Below, one piece after another: positions 19,440-27,779 of a stretch of DNA of 64,000 bases. The notes under the pieces are model-generated. The model was given only the letters and a program-made list of their open reading frames with translations. It had not been told where the DNA came from and ran no database searches. The DNA is from Flavobacterium rivuli WB 3.3-2 = DSM 21788 (GTDB lineage Bacteria > Bacteroidota > Bacteroidia > Flavobacteriales > Flavobacteriaceae): contig NZ_KB899967.1 in the NCBI RefSeq assembly GCF_000378485.1, positions 186,001 through 250,000 of the forward strand, given 5' to 3'. A program made the translations under genes and the position numbers. Every line of letters starts with the position of its first letter. Positions within the stretch are counted from its first letter, which is position 1.

Positions 19440-19742
19440 TTATGAGTGCGCCCTGATTTTTTGTTTTCTTTTTACAAGTAAACGCTCCATAGACTCTGCC
19501 GCGAGCTCTACCGCCTCTTCAAATGTTTTACACTGTTTTTTAACTATAAATTCATCTCCGGGTACCATTAATTTAATCTCAGCTATCTTGTTTTGCTTCT
19601 CACTGGTATTATCCAGCTTAAAAAAAACCTCAGAACTTACCACTTTATCATAGTACTTTTCCAGCTTATCCATCCTTACCTGAACATAGCCTACCAGTTT
19701 AGTGTCAACATTAAAGTTAACTGCGTGAACATTTACTTTCAT
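19440..19742 (-). CDS. hpf: ribosome hibernation promoting factor (HPF/RaiA family, short form)
   Basis: The 100-aa beta-alpha-beta protein starts MKVNVHAVNFNVDTKLVGYV (ATG at 19740-19742) and has the family pattern with a lysine-rich C-terminus. Short-form HPF binds the 30S A/P sites in stationary phase and stabilises idle ribosomes. It is downstream of xerC, 25 bases apart, likely one transcript. Confidence 0.9.
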   Translation of the reverse strand: MKVNVHAVNFNVDTKLVGYVQVRMDKLEKYYDKVVSSEVFFKLDNTSEKQNKIAEIKLMVPGDEFIVKKQCKTFEEAVELAAESMERLLVKRKQKIRAHS

Positions 19743-19767
19743 AATTAAACAATTTAGTATTAAACAT

Positions 19768-20670
19768 TTAAGAATTACCCTGGCTGCGCGGGTGTGCACC
19801 TTTATATACCTTTTTTAACTCTGCAAGACTGCTGTGGGTATATATTTGCGTAGATGATAAACTGGCGTGCCCTAACAATTCTTTCACTGAATTTAAATCG
19901 GCCCCGTTATTGAGAAGGTGTGTGGCAAAAGTGTGGCGCAATACATGCGGGCTTCGCTTTACCTTACCGGAGACAACACTAAAGTAACTATTTATTAACC
20001 TGTACACAAACGATTCGCTTACTTTTTTTCCTTTATCTCCTAAAATTAACATAGCCGGCTCACTAATGTTTTGCAATTCCCTGCGCACCGTTACATATTT
20101 AGCAATAAGCTGCGCTGTACAATCCAGCACAGGCACAAGGCGCTCTTTGTTGCGCTTTCCCAGCACCTTAAGGGTTTTATTACCTGCATCATAACTATTT
20201 AGCGTAAGCGAAATAAGCTCTGCACGGCGTATACCTGTAGTATATAGCAACTCTATAATGAGGCGGTTACGCATTCCTTCAAAATCATCAGGGTAATTAT
20301 TAAAATCTATAACATCTTCCAGTTCTTTTTCAGAAAACGGAACCTGCACCTTGGTTTCAGCTTTAAGCGACCGGTGTTTTTGTAACGGATTTATAGTTAT
20401 TTGCTTAGATTTAAGCAAAAACTTATAGAAAGATTTTAGCGAAGATATTTTTCTGTTAACTGATTTGTTTGCAATACTACCCTCTACAAGAAAAACTACC
20501 CAACTGCGTATGTGGCTATAGTTTACCTCTTCCAGAGTAGCATCGGCATCTTCTGTTTTTATAAATTTTTCGAAAGCAGTTACATCATCAAGATATGCCC
20601 GAAGCGTAAGCAGCGAATAATTTTTTTCCTTAAGCAGGTAATCGTGGTATGCCTGTTTACTTTGCACCAT
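19768..20670 (-). CDS. xerC: tyrosine recombinase XerC-like
   Basis: A 300-aa site-specific recombinase with an N-terminal SAM-like core-binding domain (to about residue 95) and a C-terminal catalytic domain. Catalytic residues are visible: Arg near 146 (TGIRRAEL), HxxR in [10 protein letters not shown] near 240, [15 protein letters not shown] with the His and nucleophilic Tyr near 276. It probably resolves chromosome dimers. I see no phage genes or att sites beside it, so it is not a mobile-element integrase. Start [12 protein letters not shown] is chosen because a terminator T run abuts it directly upstream. Confidence 0.9.
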   Translation of the reverse strand: MVQSKQAYHDYLLKEKNYSLLTLRAYLDDVTAFEKFIKTEDADATLEEVNYSHIRSWVVFLVEGSIANKSVNRKISSLKSFYKFLLKSKQITINPLQKHRSLKAETKVQVPFSEKELEDVIDFNNYPDDFEGMRNRLIIELLYTTGIRRAELISLTLNSYDAGNKTLKVLGKRNKERLVPVLDCTAQLIAKYVTVRRELQNISEPAMLILGDKGKKVSESFVYRLINSYFSVVSGKVKRSPHVLRHTFATHLLNNGADLNSVKELLGHASLSSTQIYTHSSLAELKKVYKGAHPRSQGNS

Positions 20671-20718
20671 AAAAAAAACCGTTAACAGCAAAGTTAAACT
20701 TTTACTGCCAACGGTTCC
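20669..20718 (-). terminator. terminator-like hairpin between rpsU and xerC
   Basis: AACCGTT at 20677-20683 pairs with AACGGTT at 20710-20716, with partial inner pairing, and the minus strand continues with eight T that end at the xerC start codon. It likely limits read-through from rpsU into xerC. Confidence 0.7.
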
Positions 20719-20743
20719 TATTCAAAGCCCCAAAAAATTATTA

Positions 20744-20938
20744 TTAACTCTCGGCAGCGTCTCTAAGACCCTGGATGTAGTTAGCTTTTGATACTTCAGT
20801 TCTACGTAGTACTGAAGGTTTGATGAACGCCTGACGACTCCTTAGCTGACGAACAACTCCGGTTTTGTCGAATTTACGTTTGTAACGCTTAAGCGCTCTA
20901 TCGATATTTTCTCCGTCTTTAATTGGTATAATTAACAT
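20744..20938 (-). CDS. rpsU: 30S ribosomal protein S21 (bS21)
   Basis: A 64-aa highly basic protein (MLIIPIKDGENIDRALKRYK, then KRKFDKTG and the LRSRQAFIKPSVLRR segment). bS21 sits near the 3' end of 16S rRNA. In Bacteroidota it helps hide the anti-Shine-Dalgarno sequence, which is why these bacteria do not use Shine-Dalgarno pairing in general. The gene has a strong Shine-Dalgarno, has its own promoter, and is followed by a terminator, consistent with autogenous control. Confidence 0.97.
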   Translation of the reverse strand: MLIIPIKDGENIDRALKRYKRKFDKTGVVRQLRSRQAFIKPSVLRRTEVSKANYIQGLRDAAES

Positions 20939-20945
20939 AGTATAA

Positions 20946-20953
20946 CACCTCCT
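20946..20953 (-). promoter_or_regulatory. strong Shine-Dalgarno of rpsU
   Basis: The minus strand reads AGGAGGTG seven bases before the rpsU ATG, fully complementary to the canonical 16S 3' end. None of the other starts I inspected in this window (rpoB, rpoC, tuf, secE, mqo, katE, bioA, dnaB) has anything comparable. Confidence 0.88.
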
Positions 20954-20966
20954 CTCATTAAGGCTG

Positions 20967-20995
20967 CAAAGCTATAAAATATTATATATACCAAA
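20967..20995 (-). promoter_or_regulatory. putative rpsU promoter
   Basis: -33 TTTG (20992-20995), 17-base spacer, -7 TAGCTTTG (20967-20974) on the minus strand. The leader would be about 20 bases and almost wholly occupied by the Shine-Dalgarno. Confidence 0.6.
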
Positions 20996-21081
20996 CAACT
21001 TTAATCTGCTTTTATTTTACCTCTATTATACAGGTTTACAAAACATAACAAATAACCGCAAATTTACGCAATACAATACAC

Positions 21082-21117
21082 AAAAAAATAGCCCCCTGCA
21101 ATAAATACAGGAGGCTA
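21082..21117 (-). terminator. terminator of the acyl-CoA dehydrogenase gene
   Basis: TAGCCCCCTG/CAGGAGGCTA stem followed by a T tract on the minus strand, 19 bases after the stop codon. Confidence 0.85.
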
Positions 21118-21135
21118 AAAAACAAGTCGAGTTAG

Positions 21136-22278
21136 TTAGTTTTTAAGTATGTTTCTTGATATTACAAGCTTTTGTATTTCGGTTGTGCCTTCGCCAATGG
21201 TACACAGCTTAGCATCCCTGTAAAATTTCTCTACCGGATAATCTTTTGTATAACCATAGCCACCATGTATTTGCACAGCTTCGTTTGCTACACGCACGCA
21301 AACTTCGCTCGAATACATTTTACCCATAGCACCTGCAAGTGTTACCGGCTTGTGGTTATCTTTAAGGAAAGCCGCTTTGTGCAGCAACAATTCAGATGCT
21401 TCAATCTCTGTAGCCATATCAGCCAGCTTAAAGGCTATGCCCTGAAAACTGCTTATAGGCTGCCCAAACTGGTGGCGTTCTTTACTGTATTTTAAAGCAG
21501 CTTCATAAGCGCCTTTTGCAATACCTAAAGATAACGCACCTATAGAGATACGCCCGCCGTCGAGCACTTTCATGGCCTGTATAAAGCCCTCGCCCACTTC
21601 GCCAAGGCGGTTAGCATCAGGAATGCGGCAATTGTCAAAAACCAGTTCGGCAGTTTCGCTGGCACGCATGCCCAGCTTATTTTCTTTCTTGCCACTGGTA
21701 AAGCCCTGCATGCCTTTTTCAAAAACAAAAGCTGTCATACCTTTAGAGTCACCCTTTTCTCCGGTGCGTACAATAACCACAGCTACATCGCCCGATTTTG
21801 CATGGGTAATAAAGTTCTTAGCCCCATTAACCACCCAGTGGTCGCCATCTTTTACAGCAGTAGTGTTCATACCGCCCGCATCGCTGCCGGTGTTGTGCTC
21901 TGTTAATCCCCAGGCACCTATATATTCGGCTGTAGCCAGTTTAGGCAGCCATTTCTTTTTTTGTTCTTCGTTGCCAAAAGCAAGTATATGATTGGTGCAA
22001 AGCGAGTTGTGCGCCGCTACAGATAACCCTATAGACGGGTCTACCTTGCTTATCTCTTCTATAACAGTAATGTATTCATGGTAGCCAAGGCCACTACCCC
22101 CATATTCTTCGGGTACCAGGACGCCCATATAGCCCATTTCGCCCAGCTGTTTAAAAAGTTCTACCGGAAAATGCTGCGATTCGTCCCAATCCATAATGTT
22201 AGGGCGGATGTGAAGTTCTGCAAACTCCCTGATCGATGCTGCGATCATGGCCTGCGTTTCGTTATAGTCAAAATTCAT
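21136..22278 (-). CDS. acyl-CoA dehydrogenase (short/branched-chain type)
   Basis: A 380-aa FAD flavoenzyme that introduces the alpha-beta double bond into acyl-CoA. Signatures are GAWGLTEHNTGSDAGG near residue 130 (ACADS_1), the FAD loop, and QIHGGYGYTKDYPVEKFYRD. The C-terminal IGEGTTEIQ places the catalytic base Glu363 at the butyryl/short-chain position. It is likely to act in short-chain fatty acid or branched amino acid breakdown. It appears monocistronic with a downstream terminator. Confidence 0.93.
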   Translation of the reverse strand: MNFDYNETQAMIAASIREFAELHIRPNIMDWDESQHFPVELFKQLGEMGYMGVLVPEEYGGSGLGYHEYITVIEEISKVDPSIGLSVAAHNSLCTNHILAFGNEEQKKKWLPKLATAEYIGAWGLTEHNTGSDAGGMNTTAVKDGDHWVVNGAKNFITHAKSGDVAVVIVRTGEKGDSKGMTAFVFEKGMQGFTSGKKENKLGMRASETAELVFDNCRIPDANRLGEVGEGFIQAMKVLDGGRISIGALSLGIAKGAYEAALKYSKERHQFGQPISSFQGIAFKLADMATEIEASELLLHKAAFLKDNHKPVTLAGAMGKMYSSEVCVRVANEAVQIHGGYGYTKDYPVEKFYRDAKLCTIGEGTTEIQKLVISRNILKN

Positions 22279-22294
22279 TTTAAAGACTTATTTT

Positions 22295-23218
22295 TTAGTA
22301 TTCCAAATATAAACGAATTATTTTTGACTTTAATGTAAAAATATCATTAATTTTTGACAATTCGTCAAAATTAACAATTTTACCATTCATACTCCTTTGT
22401 GTAATGATGGCTTTTGCAATTTCCCTGTTAAAATAAGGGAACCGCAAAAGTTGCTGTAGTGAAGCAGAATTAACGTTAATTGTATTTATTTGAGGATTGC
22501 CGCTTACTTTAAATCCTTTACGTAGTCCGGCAACAGCTTCGGGAGAAAAATCAAAATCATCCATCTGGTCCATGCTTACAAAAGCACCAAGATCGGCACG
22601 GCGGCGCAATATTTTTTTGGCAAAGGCAGGTCCTATACCGTAAACCGCAATAAGGTCTTCTTCTAATGCCGAGTTAATATCTATAGCAGGTTTGGTAATT
22701 GATTTTTTAGAATCAAATTTTTCAGGATAGTTATTAGCAGGATATTTTTCTGCAGACGCATACTCCTGTTTAGGTGCAGTTTGCTCCCTGTTTTTTTTAT
22801 TTACCCAATCAGGAAATTTAAAGTAAGGCGATAATTTTGCCAAAAGGCTGTCGGGCACTTTAGTAACCGCCTTAAAATCAGCCGCAGAGTTTACCCATTT
22901 GCCGTTTTTGCGAAAAGCGTGCAGGCGGTCTATCTGCTCGGTAGTCATGCCCAGGGCATAGCCTTTATAATCAGTTATAAAATTAGGATTAAAGGGATAA
23001 ATTGTGGTTTGCTTCTCTCCTTTCTTAGCTTTAAGCGCATCTATTTTAGATTGCAATGACAGCCATTGTTTTTCTTCTGCCGATTTCCCGGTTTCAGAAG
23101 TAAAATCAGCTTTACTGATAAAATAGTAACCTGCTTGTATACCTATAATAAGGAAGCATAGTGCCAGTATGCCTTTGCGTTGGTCTTTAGTGAGGTTATG
23201 GTGGAGGTTTTTGAACAT
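22295..23218 (-). CDS. ComEA-like helix-hairpin-helix protein, membrane-anchored
   Basis: A 307-aa protein with one N-terminal transmembrane helix (GILALCFLIIGIQAGYYF, about residues 17-34) and three or more HhH repeats. These are seen at IDINSALEEDLIAVYGIGPAFAKKI (~180-205), the following RRADLGAF segment, and INTINVNSASLQQLLRFPYFN (~245-265). ComEA-type proteins bind incoming DNA in the periplasm; in Bacteroidota the family is common and its role in uptake is not established. It lies 16 bases upstream of the acyl-CoA dehydrogenase gene. Confidence 0.85.
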   Translation of the reverse strand: MFKNLHHNLTKDQRKGILALCFLIIGIQAGYYFISKADFTSETGKSAEEKQWLSLQSKIDALKAKKGEKQTTIYPFNPNFITDYKGYALGMTTEQIDRLHAFRKNGKWVNSAADFKAVTKVPDSLLAKLSPYFKFPDWVNKKNREQTAPKQEYASAEKYPANNYPEKFDSKKSITKPAIDINSALEEDLIAVYGIGPAFAKKILRRRADLGAFVSMDQMDDFDFSPEAVAGLRKGFKVSGNPQINTINVNSASLQQLLRFPYFNREIAKAIITQRSMNGKIVNFDELSKINDIFTLKSKIIRLYLEY

Positions 23219-23260
23219 TAGCTCAGGTTCTTAGGCTCTTAGAATCTTAGGGACTTAGTA

Positions 23261-23488
23261 TTAGAGATCAAAAACCGATGTTCGTTTAGTATACACCATA
23301 TCTTTTAACCGTAGCCAGAAAGCCAGCGTTATATAAACACCAAACCATAAACCGGCAGTTACAAACGTTATGTATATAAAAAACAAGCGCACATTTGTGG
23401 CGCGCATGCCCAGCTTATCGGCAAAGCGCGAAGCTACCTCAAAGCCATGCCTTTCAAAAAAATGCCTGATGTTTGTTATTAATGCCAT
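23261..23488 (-). CDS. PspC-domain membrane protein
   Basis: A 75-aa protein with the PspC pattern: FADKLGMRATNVRLFFIYITF followed by a membrane helix (FVTAGLWFGVYITLAFWL) and a basic tail. The family is associated with envelope stress. Here it has no PspA or PspB beside it. It lies 42 bases upstream of the HhH gene, probably in one transcript. Confidence 0.8.
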   Translation of the reverse strand: MALITNIRHFFERHGFEVASRFADKLGMRATNVRLFFIYITFVTAGLWFGVYITLAFWLRLKDMVYTKRTSVFDL

Positions 23489-23580
23489 ATTTAATTTGTT
23501 TAAAGTTGCTTATCAGCACTTTTGCCTGTTCCCTTCTCCCTTTTGCCTTCTCCCAAAACCCAAAACTACAAATAAAACCT

Positions 23581-24849
23581 TTACCTTTTTAAAAGCTCTA
23601 AGCCTAAAGCGCATTGCAGGCAGCGTTTGTGGTTGCAGTATTCGTTCTTGAGCTGCAACAGCGACTGGCTGTCATAAGCCGACTGCGTTTCCATTTTAAA
23701 CGATTTAAACTTATCTATTATGGCATTCTTTTCGGCGTCAATCTGCTGCATTAGCACAACCAGCTCTTCACCGTTCTCTTTACCCATGCTCCTGCCATAT
23801 GCAAACTTAAACGGGATAACAGTATTAATGATAAGCAGGTCTATAAACGAATGCGATAAGGGTTTGCGTTTTTTAGGGCTCTCCTTGTCAAACCTGTAAT
23901 GCGTTTGCCAATAGCTGCCTGCCTGAACATTAAATATAGAATACAAGTCGGCCAGCGTTGAAGCCTCTATAATCTTAGAAAATAAATTTTGGCTTGTGTG
24001 GTACAGTTGCCCCAGCTGAGAAAGACGGATGGTAGGAAAATTATCGGGCCGGTGTCTAAAATATTCAACGCTATTTACATGTACAGATTCTAACCTGTGC
24101 TTGTGCACCATATAAGCATAGCGCCCCTGCAGGTCTTTAGCATAAACATCTTCATGATCGCCATCAAGCATACCGGCACGGCCAAAGAGCAATGCCTCAA
24201 TATTTTCGGCATCAAAACTTTCTTTGCGAACAATGCTAAATGGCAGCGACTTTGCCACTTCATAAAATACCTCGCCATTAGTGTTAAGCCCAAAGTTCTT
24301 CGCGAGGAAACAAAATAAAACCGCCTCCCAGTCGGCATTCGTTGCTGCAGCCAATTGTAGTATGGGCAGGGCTTTACGTTCCAGTCGCTCAAAAAAGAGG
24401 CGTTCTTTCCAGTTGTTTACCACAAAAGAGTCCATGGTTTCAAGGTCCCTTTCACAGAATATCCATGTTTTGGACGAAGCCAGTGCATTGTAACTTACCA
24501 GCAGTGCAGGGTCTACATGGTGCTTAAGTTCCAGCACCGGAATTTCAGAGTTATCCCTGCGCATAACCTCTATATCATGCTCCCATACCACATGCAAAAT
24601 TACGTTGTCATAATTAGTATCGCGCTCGTGGCTGTGCAGGTACCAGTCGGACGACTTTATATGGATCTCTACATTGCCTGCCCACTTTTGCCCGCCTATA
24701 ACCACCTGCGCATTAAAAAAGTCGGGCCCGGCAAGCTGAAGGTACTGCCCGCCATTAACAATGGTTACAGGTTCGCCCTGCACCGTGGTTAATCCCTGTG
24801 TTGCAAACTTTTTAAACTGCCACACATGGTGCAGGAAATCTTCTTTCAT
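23581..24849 (-). CDS. DUF2851 family protein
   Basis: A 422-aa protein; start MKEDFLHHVWQFKKF (ATG at 24847-24849) is the conserved family N-terminus. Typical blocks are GPDFFNAQVVIGGQKWAGNVE and HVVWEHDIEV near residues 45-100. The C-terminal CNHKRCLQCALG cluster carries three cysteines and could bind a metal. Function is unknown; the family is widespread in Bacteroidota. It is followed by the PspC gene 92 bases downstream. Confidence 0.85.
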   Translation of the reverse strand: MKEDFLHHVWQFKKFATQGLTTVQGEPVTIVNGGQYLQLAGPDFFNAQVVIGGQKWAGNVEIHIKSSDWYLHSHERDTNYDNVILHVVWEHDIEVMRRDNSEIPVLELKHHVDPALLVSYNALASSKTWIFCERDLETMDSFVVNNWKERLFFERLERKALPILQLAAATNADWEAVLFCFLAKNFGLNTNGEVFYEVAKSLPFSIVRKESFDAENIEALLFGRAGMLDGDHEDVYAKDLQGRYAYMVHKHRLESVHVNSVEYFRHRPDNFPTIRLSQLGQLYHTSQNLFSKIIEASTLADLYSIFNVQAGSYWQTHYRFDKESPKKRKPLSHSFIDLLIINTVIPFKFAYGRSMGKENGEELVVLMQQIDAEKNAIIDKFKSFKMETQSAYDSQSLLQLKNEYCNHKRCLQCALGLELLKR

Positions 24850-24952
24850 AAGCCTAATTGAACGCCTAAAATACAAAAATTCGATAATTTATAGAATATA
24901 TTTTATTCCGTTTTTTATGTAGCTTATAAAGCACCATCTGGTAATGGCTGAA

Positions 24953-27250
24953 TTACTTTACCTCTTTCTTCACTACCTTAAACTCCAACGCCTGGCTTCC
25001 TAAAAGCCCGTCGCCACTAACGCCCTCTATCATTATTTTATACTTAGAAGTAATGTCAGACGTATAAAATTCTATTTCGGCAACACCGCTGGCATCGGTA
25101 ATAAGGTTTGGGTTCCAGTATAAGGTGTTTCTGAAATCGTTAGTATTATCAATAGTTTCGGCATCATAAACGGGACTGTAAAATTCTTTGGCCGGGTAGT
25201 AGCTTTTAATACGTGTCATATTAAATTTTGCTAACAATTCGTCCTCAGTATAATGATGAAACCTGTACGGGGCAAGAAACACATTTGTATCCGGGTCTTT
25301 ATATACCTGTCCCTCTACTGGCCTGAGCCCGTTAAAAGGATGCCGGGGGCAGTTGAGCACTCCAAACTCACATACATAATCTACATTATTAGACAGGCTG
25401 TCCAGCTTACCCAGGTATTTATCTCTGAAAGCACGCTTCTTTTTTACCCTTGCAGTAAGCACTACTTCATTAAGCTGGTTTACATTTTTAGCAACCTTAA
25501 AACGCTCCGGCGGTACCGGGGCTTTTTTTTGGTTACCGGGCAGTGGATATACAAATTGTTTTTTTGCTGTTATCTTCCTGATTTTTTCAGTGGCTGGGTC
25601 AACGATGCGCTGTATGGCTATATCACTGCTACTTTGTAACAGTTTAAAATAGGCATACTCTCTTTTATCAAACTGTAAATTTTCAGGAAATATGGTATAC
25701 TTTCCTTTGCTGTCTACTTCCAGCAATGTTTTGTTTAATTCTTCAAACCCAAAATAGTTCATCACTATTTGTTGGTGCAGTTTATCTCTTGCCTTAGGCT
25801 TTTTTGCAAGAATAATCCCCGTAAGAGTATCTGATACAAATGGTTGCTTTTTTGATGCCTGCCTTGCCAAATTATCTTCCGCCCATTGGTAGGAACGCCA
25901 TCCTTGTGTAAGCAATAACAAATCTAAGGCGGGTTGCCTGTTTTTATTTTGGGGGTTAAAATAATATCCGGGGTTGCATATTTTTCCTTTTACCTGTGTA
26001 GAAAGCTGGTAATAACTTTCTATGGTTTCAGAATTTTTAGGATCAAGGTACACATCATCTGAAATACTTACACCAAAATGAGCTACAATTGGGCCTCCCT
26101 TGTCGTCAACTGCAGTAAACTTAAGCTTTACCTTGTCTTTTGTTCCGTACTCTATTTTATCTAATGTAGCGGTAATATTCAGTTTTTTGTCCTCATTTAT
26201 AAATATAAGGCGCTCTGCCACAGGCTTAAATTCAGAATCAAAAAGGGTGACTTCTGCAATACCGGACGGGATATCTCCCACTGGCATTTTTATACGTTTC
26301 TCGCCATTAATGGTAAATTGTGCCGTGTTATATACTGTACCCCTAAGCTGAAGGCGGACGTACATTTTTTGTTCGGGCAATGCTTTGCTTTTTGCTACCC
26401 TTAAATTTAAGGTATCTGCATTTTTAGAGAGTAACTGCAATACGTAGCCTGTAGCTGCCACTTTGGGTAACGGATAATTTGTATTGTAACCTTCAAGCTT
26501 TACAGAATAAGCGTCGTCTGCCAATGGAATAATGTAAAAAGACCCCATACCGCCGTGATAGCTTGCTATACTAAACATTGCCTTTGTGCCATTGTATATT
26601 ACGCCTTTTACTTCTACAGGGTTTCCTTTATTGTCTACAGATTTGAAAGCTACTTTACTTGTAATTCCTGCCACTAAATGCCCCCCTTCCGGCATGAACT
26701 GAAAATCTATACTATCGGTTTGTACAGCCGCGGTTTCAGCCTGTGATTTCTCCTTTAACGCATCAATACTTTTTATAATTACAATCTTTTTTACTGACTT
26801 TATTTCGTTATCATCTGCGTTTACCGAAAATCCTGTTTGCGCTACCAGCGCATATTCGCCGGGCTGTAAGGTGTCCTGTATATAAATATGCCCATCTGTA
26901 AATCCATTTTTTACGGCATATTTTTCTTCCCACACTACTTTTTTGTGAGGCATTTGAAGCAAGCTAACATATAGCGTTTTTGTATTTTGGGAGGGTGTAA
27001 AGAATTGCGAATTTAAAACATAGCCTTTAAACCATAGGTCTTCGGATGTTTCATAAATATCCTTACTGGTTTGAAGGTAGACTTCTTCGCGGGTGTGATT
27101 TGCTGTTATATTTTCTAAACGGTTAGAAATTATATCAGGCACACTATTAGCTTCCTGGGCATCTGTAACAGATGTAAGAAATAATAAGGTTGCCCATACT
27201 ATCCAGGATACAACATTTTTAAAAGCGATATACTTATTTGAAATACCCAC
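24953..27250 (-). CDS. exported macroglobulin-like (MG2) surface protein
   Basis: A 765-aa protein with an N-terminal signal (VVSWIVWATLLFLTSVTDAQ) starting from a GTG at 27248-27250; no in-frame ATG precedes the signal peptide. The segment LYVSLLQMPHKKVVWEEKYAV and the following DGHIYIQDTLQPGEYAL resemble the MG1/MG2 domains of bacterial alpha-2-macroglobulins. There is no CxEQ thioester. The C-terminal part ends in a beta-rich domain (GVAEIEFYTSDITSKYKI). Similar proteins in Bacteroidota are outer-membrane or periplasmic and of unknown role. Confidence 0.75.
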   Translation of the reverse strand: MGISNKYIAFKNVVSWIVWATLLFLTSVTDAQEANSVPDIISNRLENITANHTREEVYLQTSKDIYETSEDLWFKGYVLNSQFFTPSQNTKTLYVSLLQMPHKKVVWEEKYAVKNGFTDGHIYIQDTLQPGEYALVAQTGFSVNADDNEIKSVKKIVIIKSIDALKEKSQAETAAVQTDSIDFQFMPEGGHLVAGITSKVAFKSVDNKGNPVEVKGVIYNGTKAMFSIASYHGGMGSFYIIPLADDAYSVKLEGYNTNYPLPKVAATGYVLQLLSKNADTLNLRVAKSKALPEQKMYVRLQLRGTVYNTAQFTINGEKRIKMPVGDIPSGIAEVTLFDSEFKPVAERLIFINEDKKLNITATLDKIEYGTKDKVKLKFTAVDDKGGPIVAHFGVSISDDVYLDPKNSETIESYYQLSTQVKGKICNPGYYFNPQNKNRQPALDLLLLTQGWRSYQWAEDNLARQASKKQPFVSDTLTGIILAKKPKARDKLHQQIVMNYFGFEELNKTLLEVDSKGKYTIFPENLQFDKREYAYFKLLQSSSDIAIQRIVDPATEKIRKITAKKQFVYPLPGNQKKAPVPPERFKVAKNVNQLNEVVLTARVKKKRAFRDKYLGKLDSLSNNVDYVCEFGVLNCPRHPFNGLRPVEGQVYKDPDTNVFLAPYRFHHYTEDELLAKFNMTRIKSYYPAKEFYSPVYDAETIDNTNDFRNTLYWNPNLITDASGVAEIEFYTSDITSKYKIMIEGVSGDGLLGSQALEFKVVKKEVK

Positions 27251-27351
27251 GCTTAGGAGATTTATTATAAATATATCAAATTATTTGAAGCTAAGTGAAG
27301 TGGTGTAGTGATTTAATCCTATAAAAAGCACCCTGATTAGCACGATTTAAT

Positions 27352-27543
27352 TTACTTAACATATTCTAAGCATGCTAAAATATCCTCTTTCTCTAATTCA
27401 GGATGATCCTCAATTATATCATTTGTAGACATACCAGATCCAAGCATATCAATGACCACATCTACAGGCCAACGCATGTTTCTTACGCATGGTTTACCAT
27501 GACAAATTTCAGGATCTATTGTAATTCTTTCTAAAAGACTCAT
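27352..27543 (-). CDS. DUF433 family protein (orphan antitoxin-like)
   Basis: A 63-aa complete DUF433 protein: RITIDPEICHGKPCVRNMRW, then the helix-turn-helix-like MLGSGMSTNDIIEDHPELEKEDILACLEY. DUF433 proteins are usually antitoxins paired with a downstream PIN-like DUF5615 toxin. Here the downstream 100 bases hold no such gene and the macroglobulin-like gene comes next, so this copy is solitary. Confidence 0.85.
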   Translation of the reverse strand: MSLLERITIDPEICHGKPCVRNMRWPVDVVIDMLGSGMSTNDIIEDHPELEKEDILACLEYVK

Positions 27544-27615
27544 GCTATTTAGTTTTTACCTCAAAAATACCAAATATTTTAAAACAAAGTAACAATGTGT
27601 TAGGTAATTGTAAGA

Positions 27616-27646
27616 TACAAAAAAAGCGCATCGTTAAATGCGCTTT
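27616..27646 (-). terminator. terminator downstream of the dnaB region
   Basis: AAAGCGCAT pairs with ATGCGCTTT with a 6-base loop; the minus strand then has a T tract. It ends the dnaB transcript, including the 30-codon ORF. Confidence 0.85.
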
Positions 27647-27650
27647 GTCT

Positions 27651-27743
27651 TTATGCTTCTACAGAAACTATCTCTGCCCCGGTTACAAACATTTGGTAAA
27701 TCACTTCTGTTTGCGCTGCGTTGGGCATGTATTCATTTGTCAT
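27651..27743 (-). CDS. putative 30-aa small protein downstream of dnaB
   Basis: An ATG at 27741-27743 opens a 30-codon frame (MTNEYMPNAAQTEVIYQMFV at the start, ending in EIVSVEA) that stops just before the terminator. It lies 36 bases after dnaB and is GC-richer than the surrounding spacer. I recognise no family; only position, terminator and composition support it. Confidence 0.4.
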   Translation of the reverse strand: MTNEYMPNAAQTEVIYQMFVTGAEIVSVEA

Positions 27744-27779
27744 ACTATATAGGTGTTTGGTTATTTTATTTATTTATTT

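Noticed and set aside
19768..20670. Possible phage or transposon integrase
   Set aside because: Sits in an rpsU-xerC-hpf housekeeping setting, without att duplications, phage genes or transposase; XerC is the better reading.
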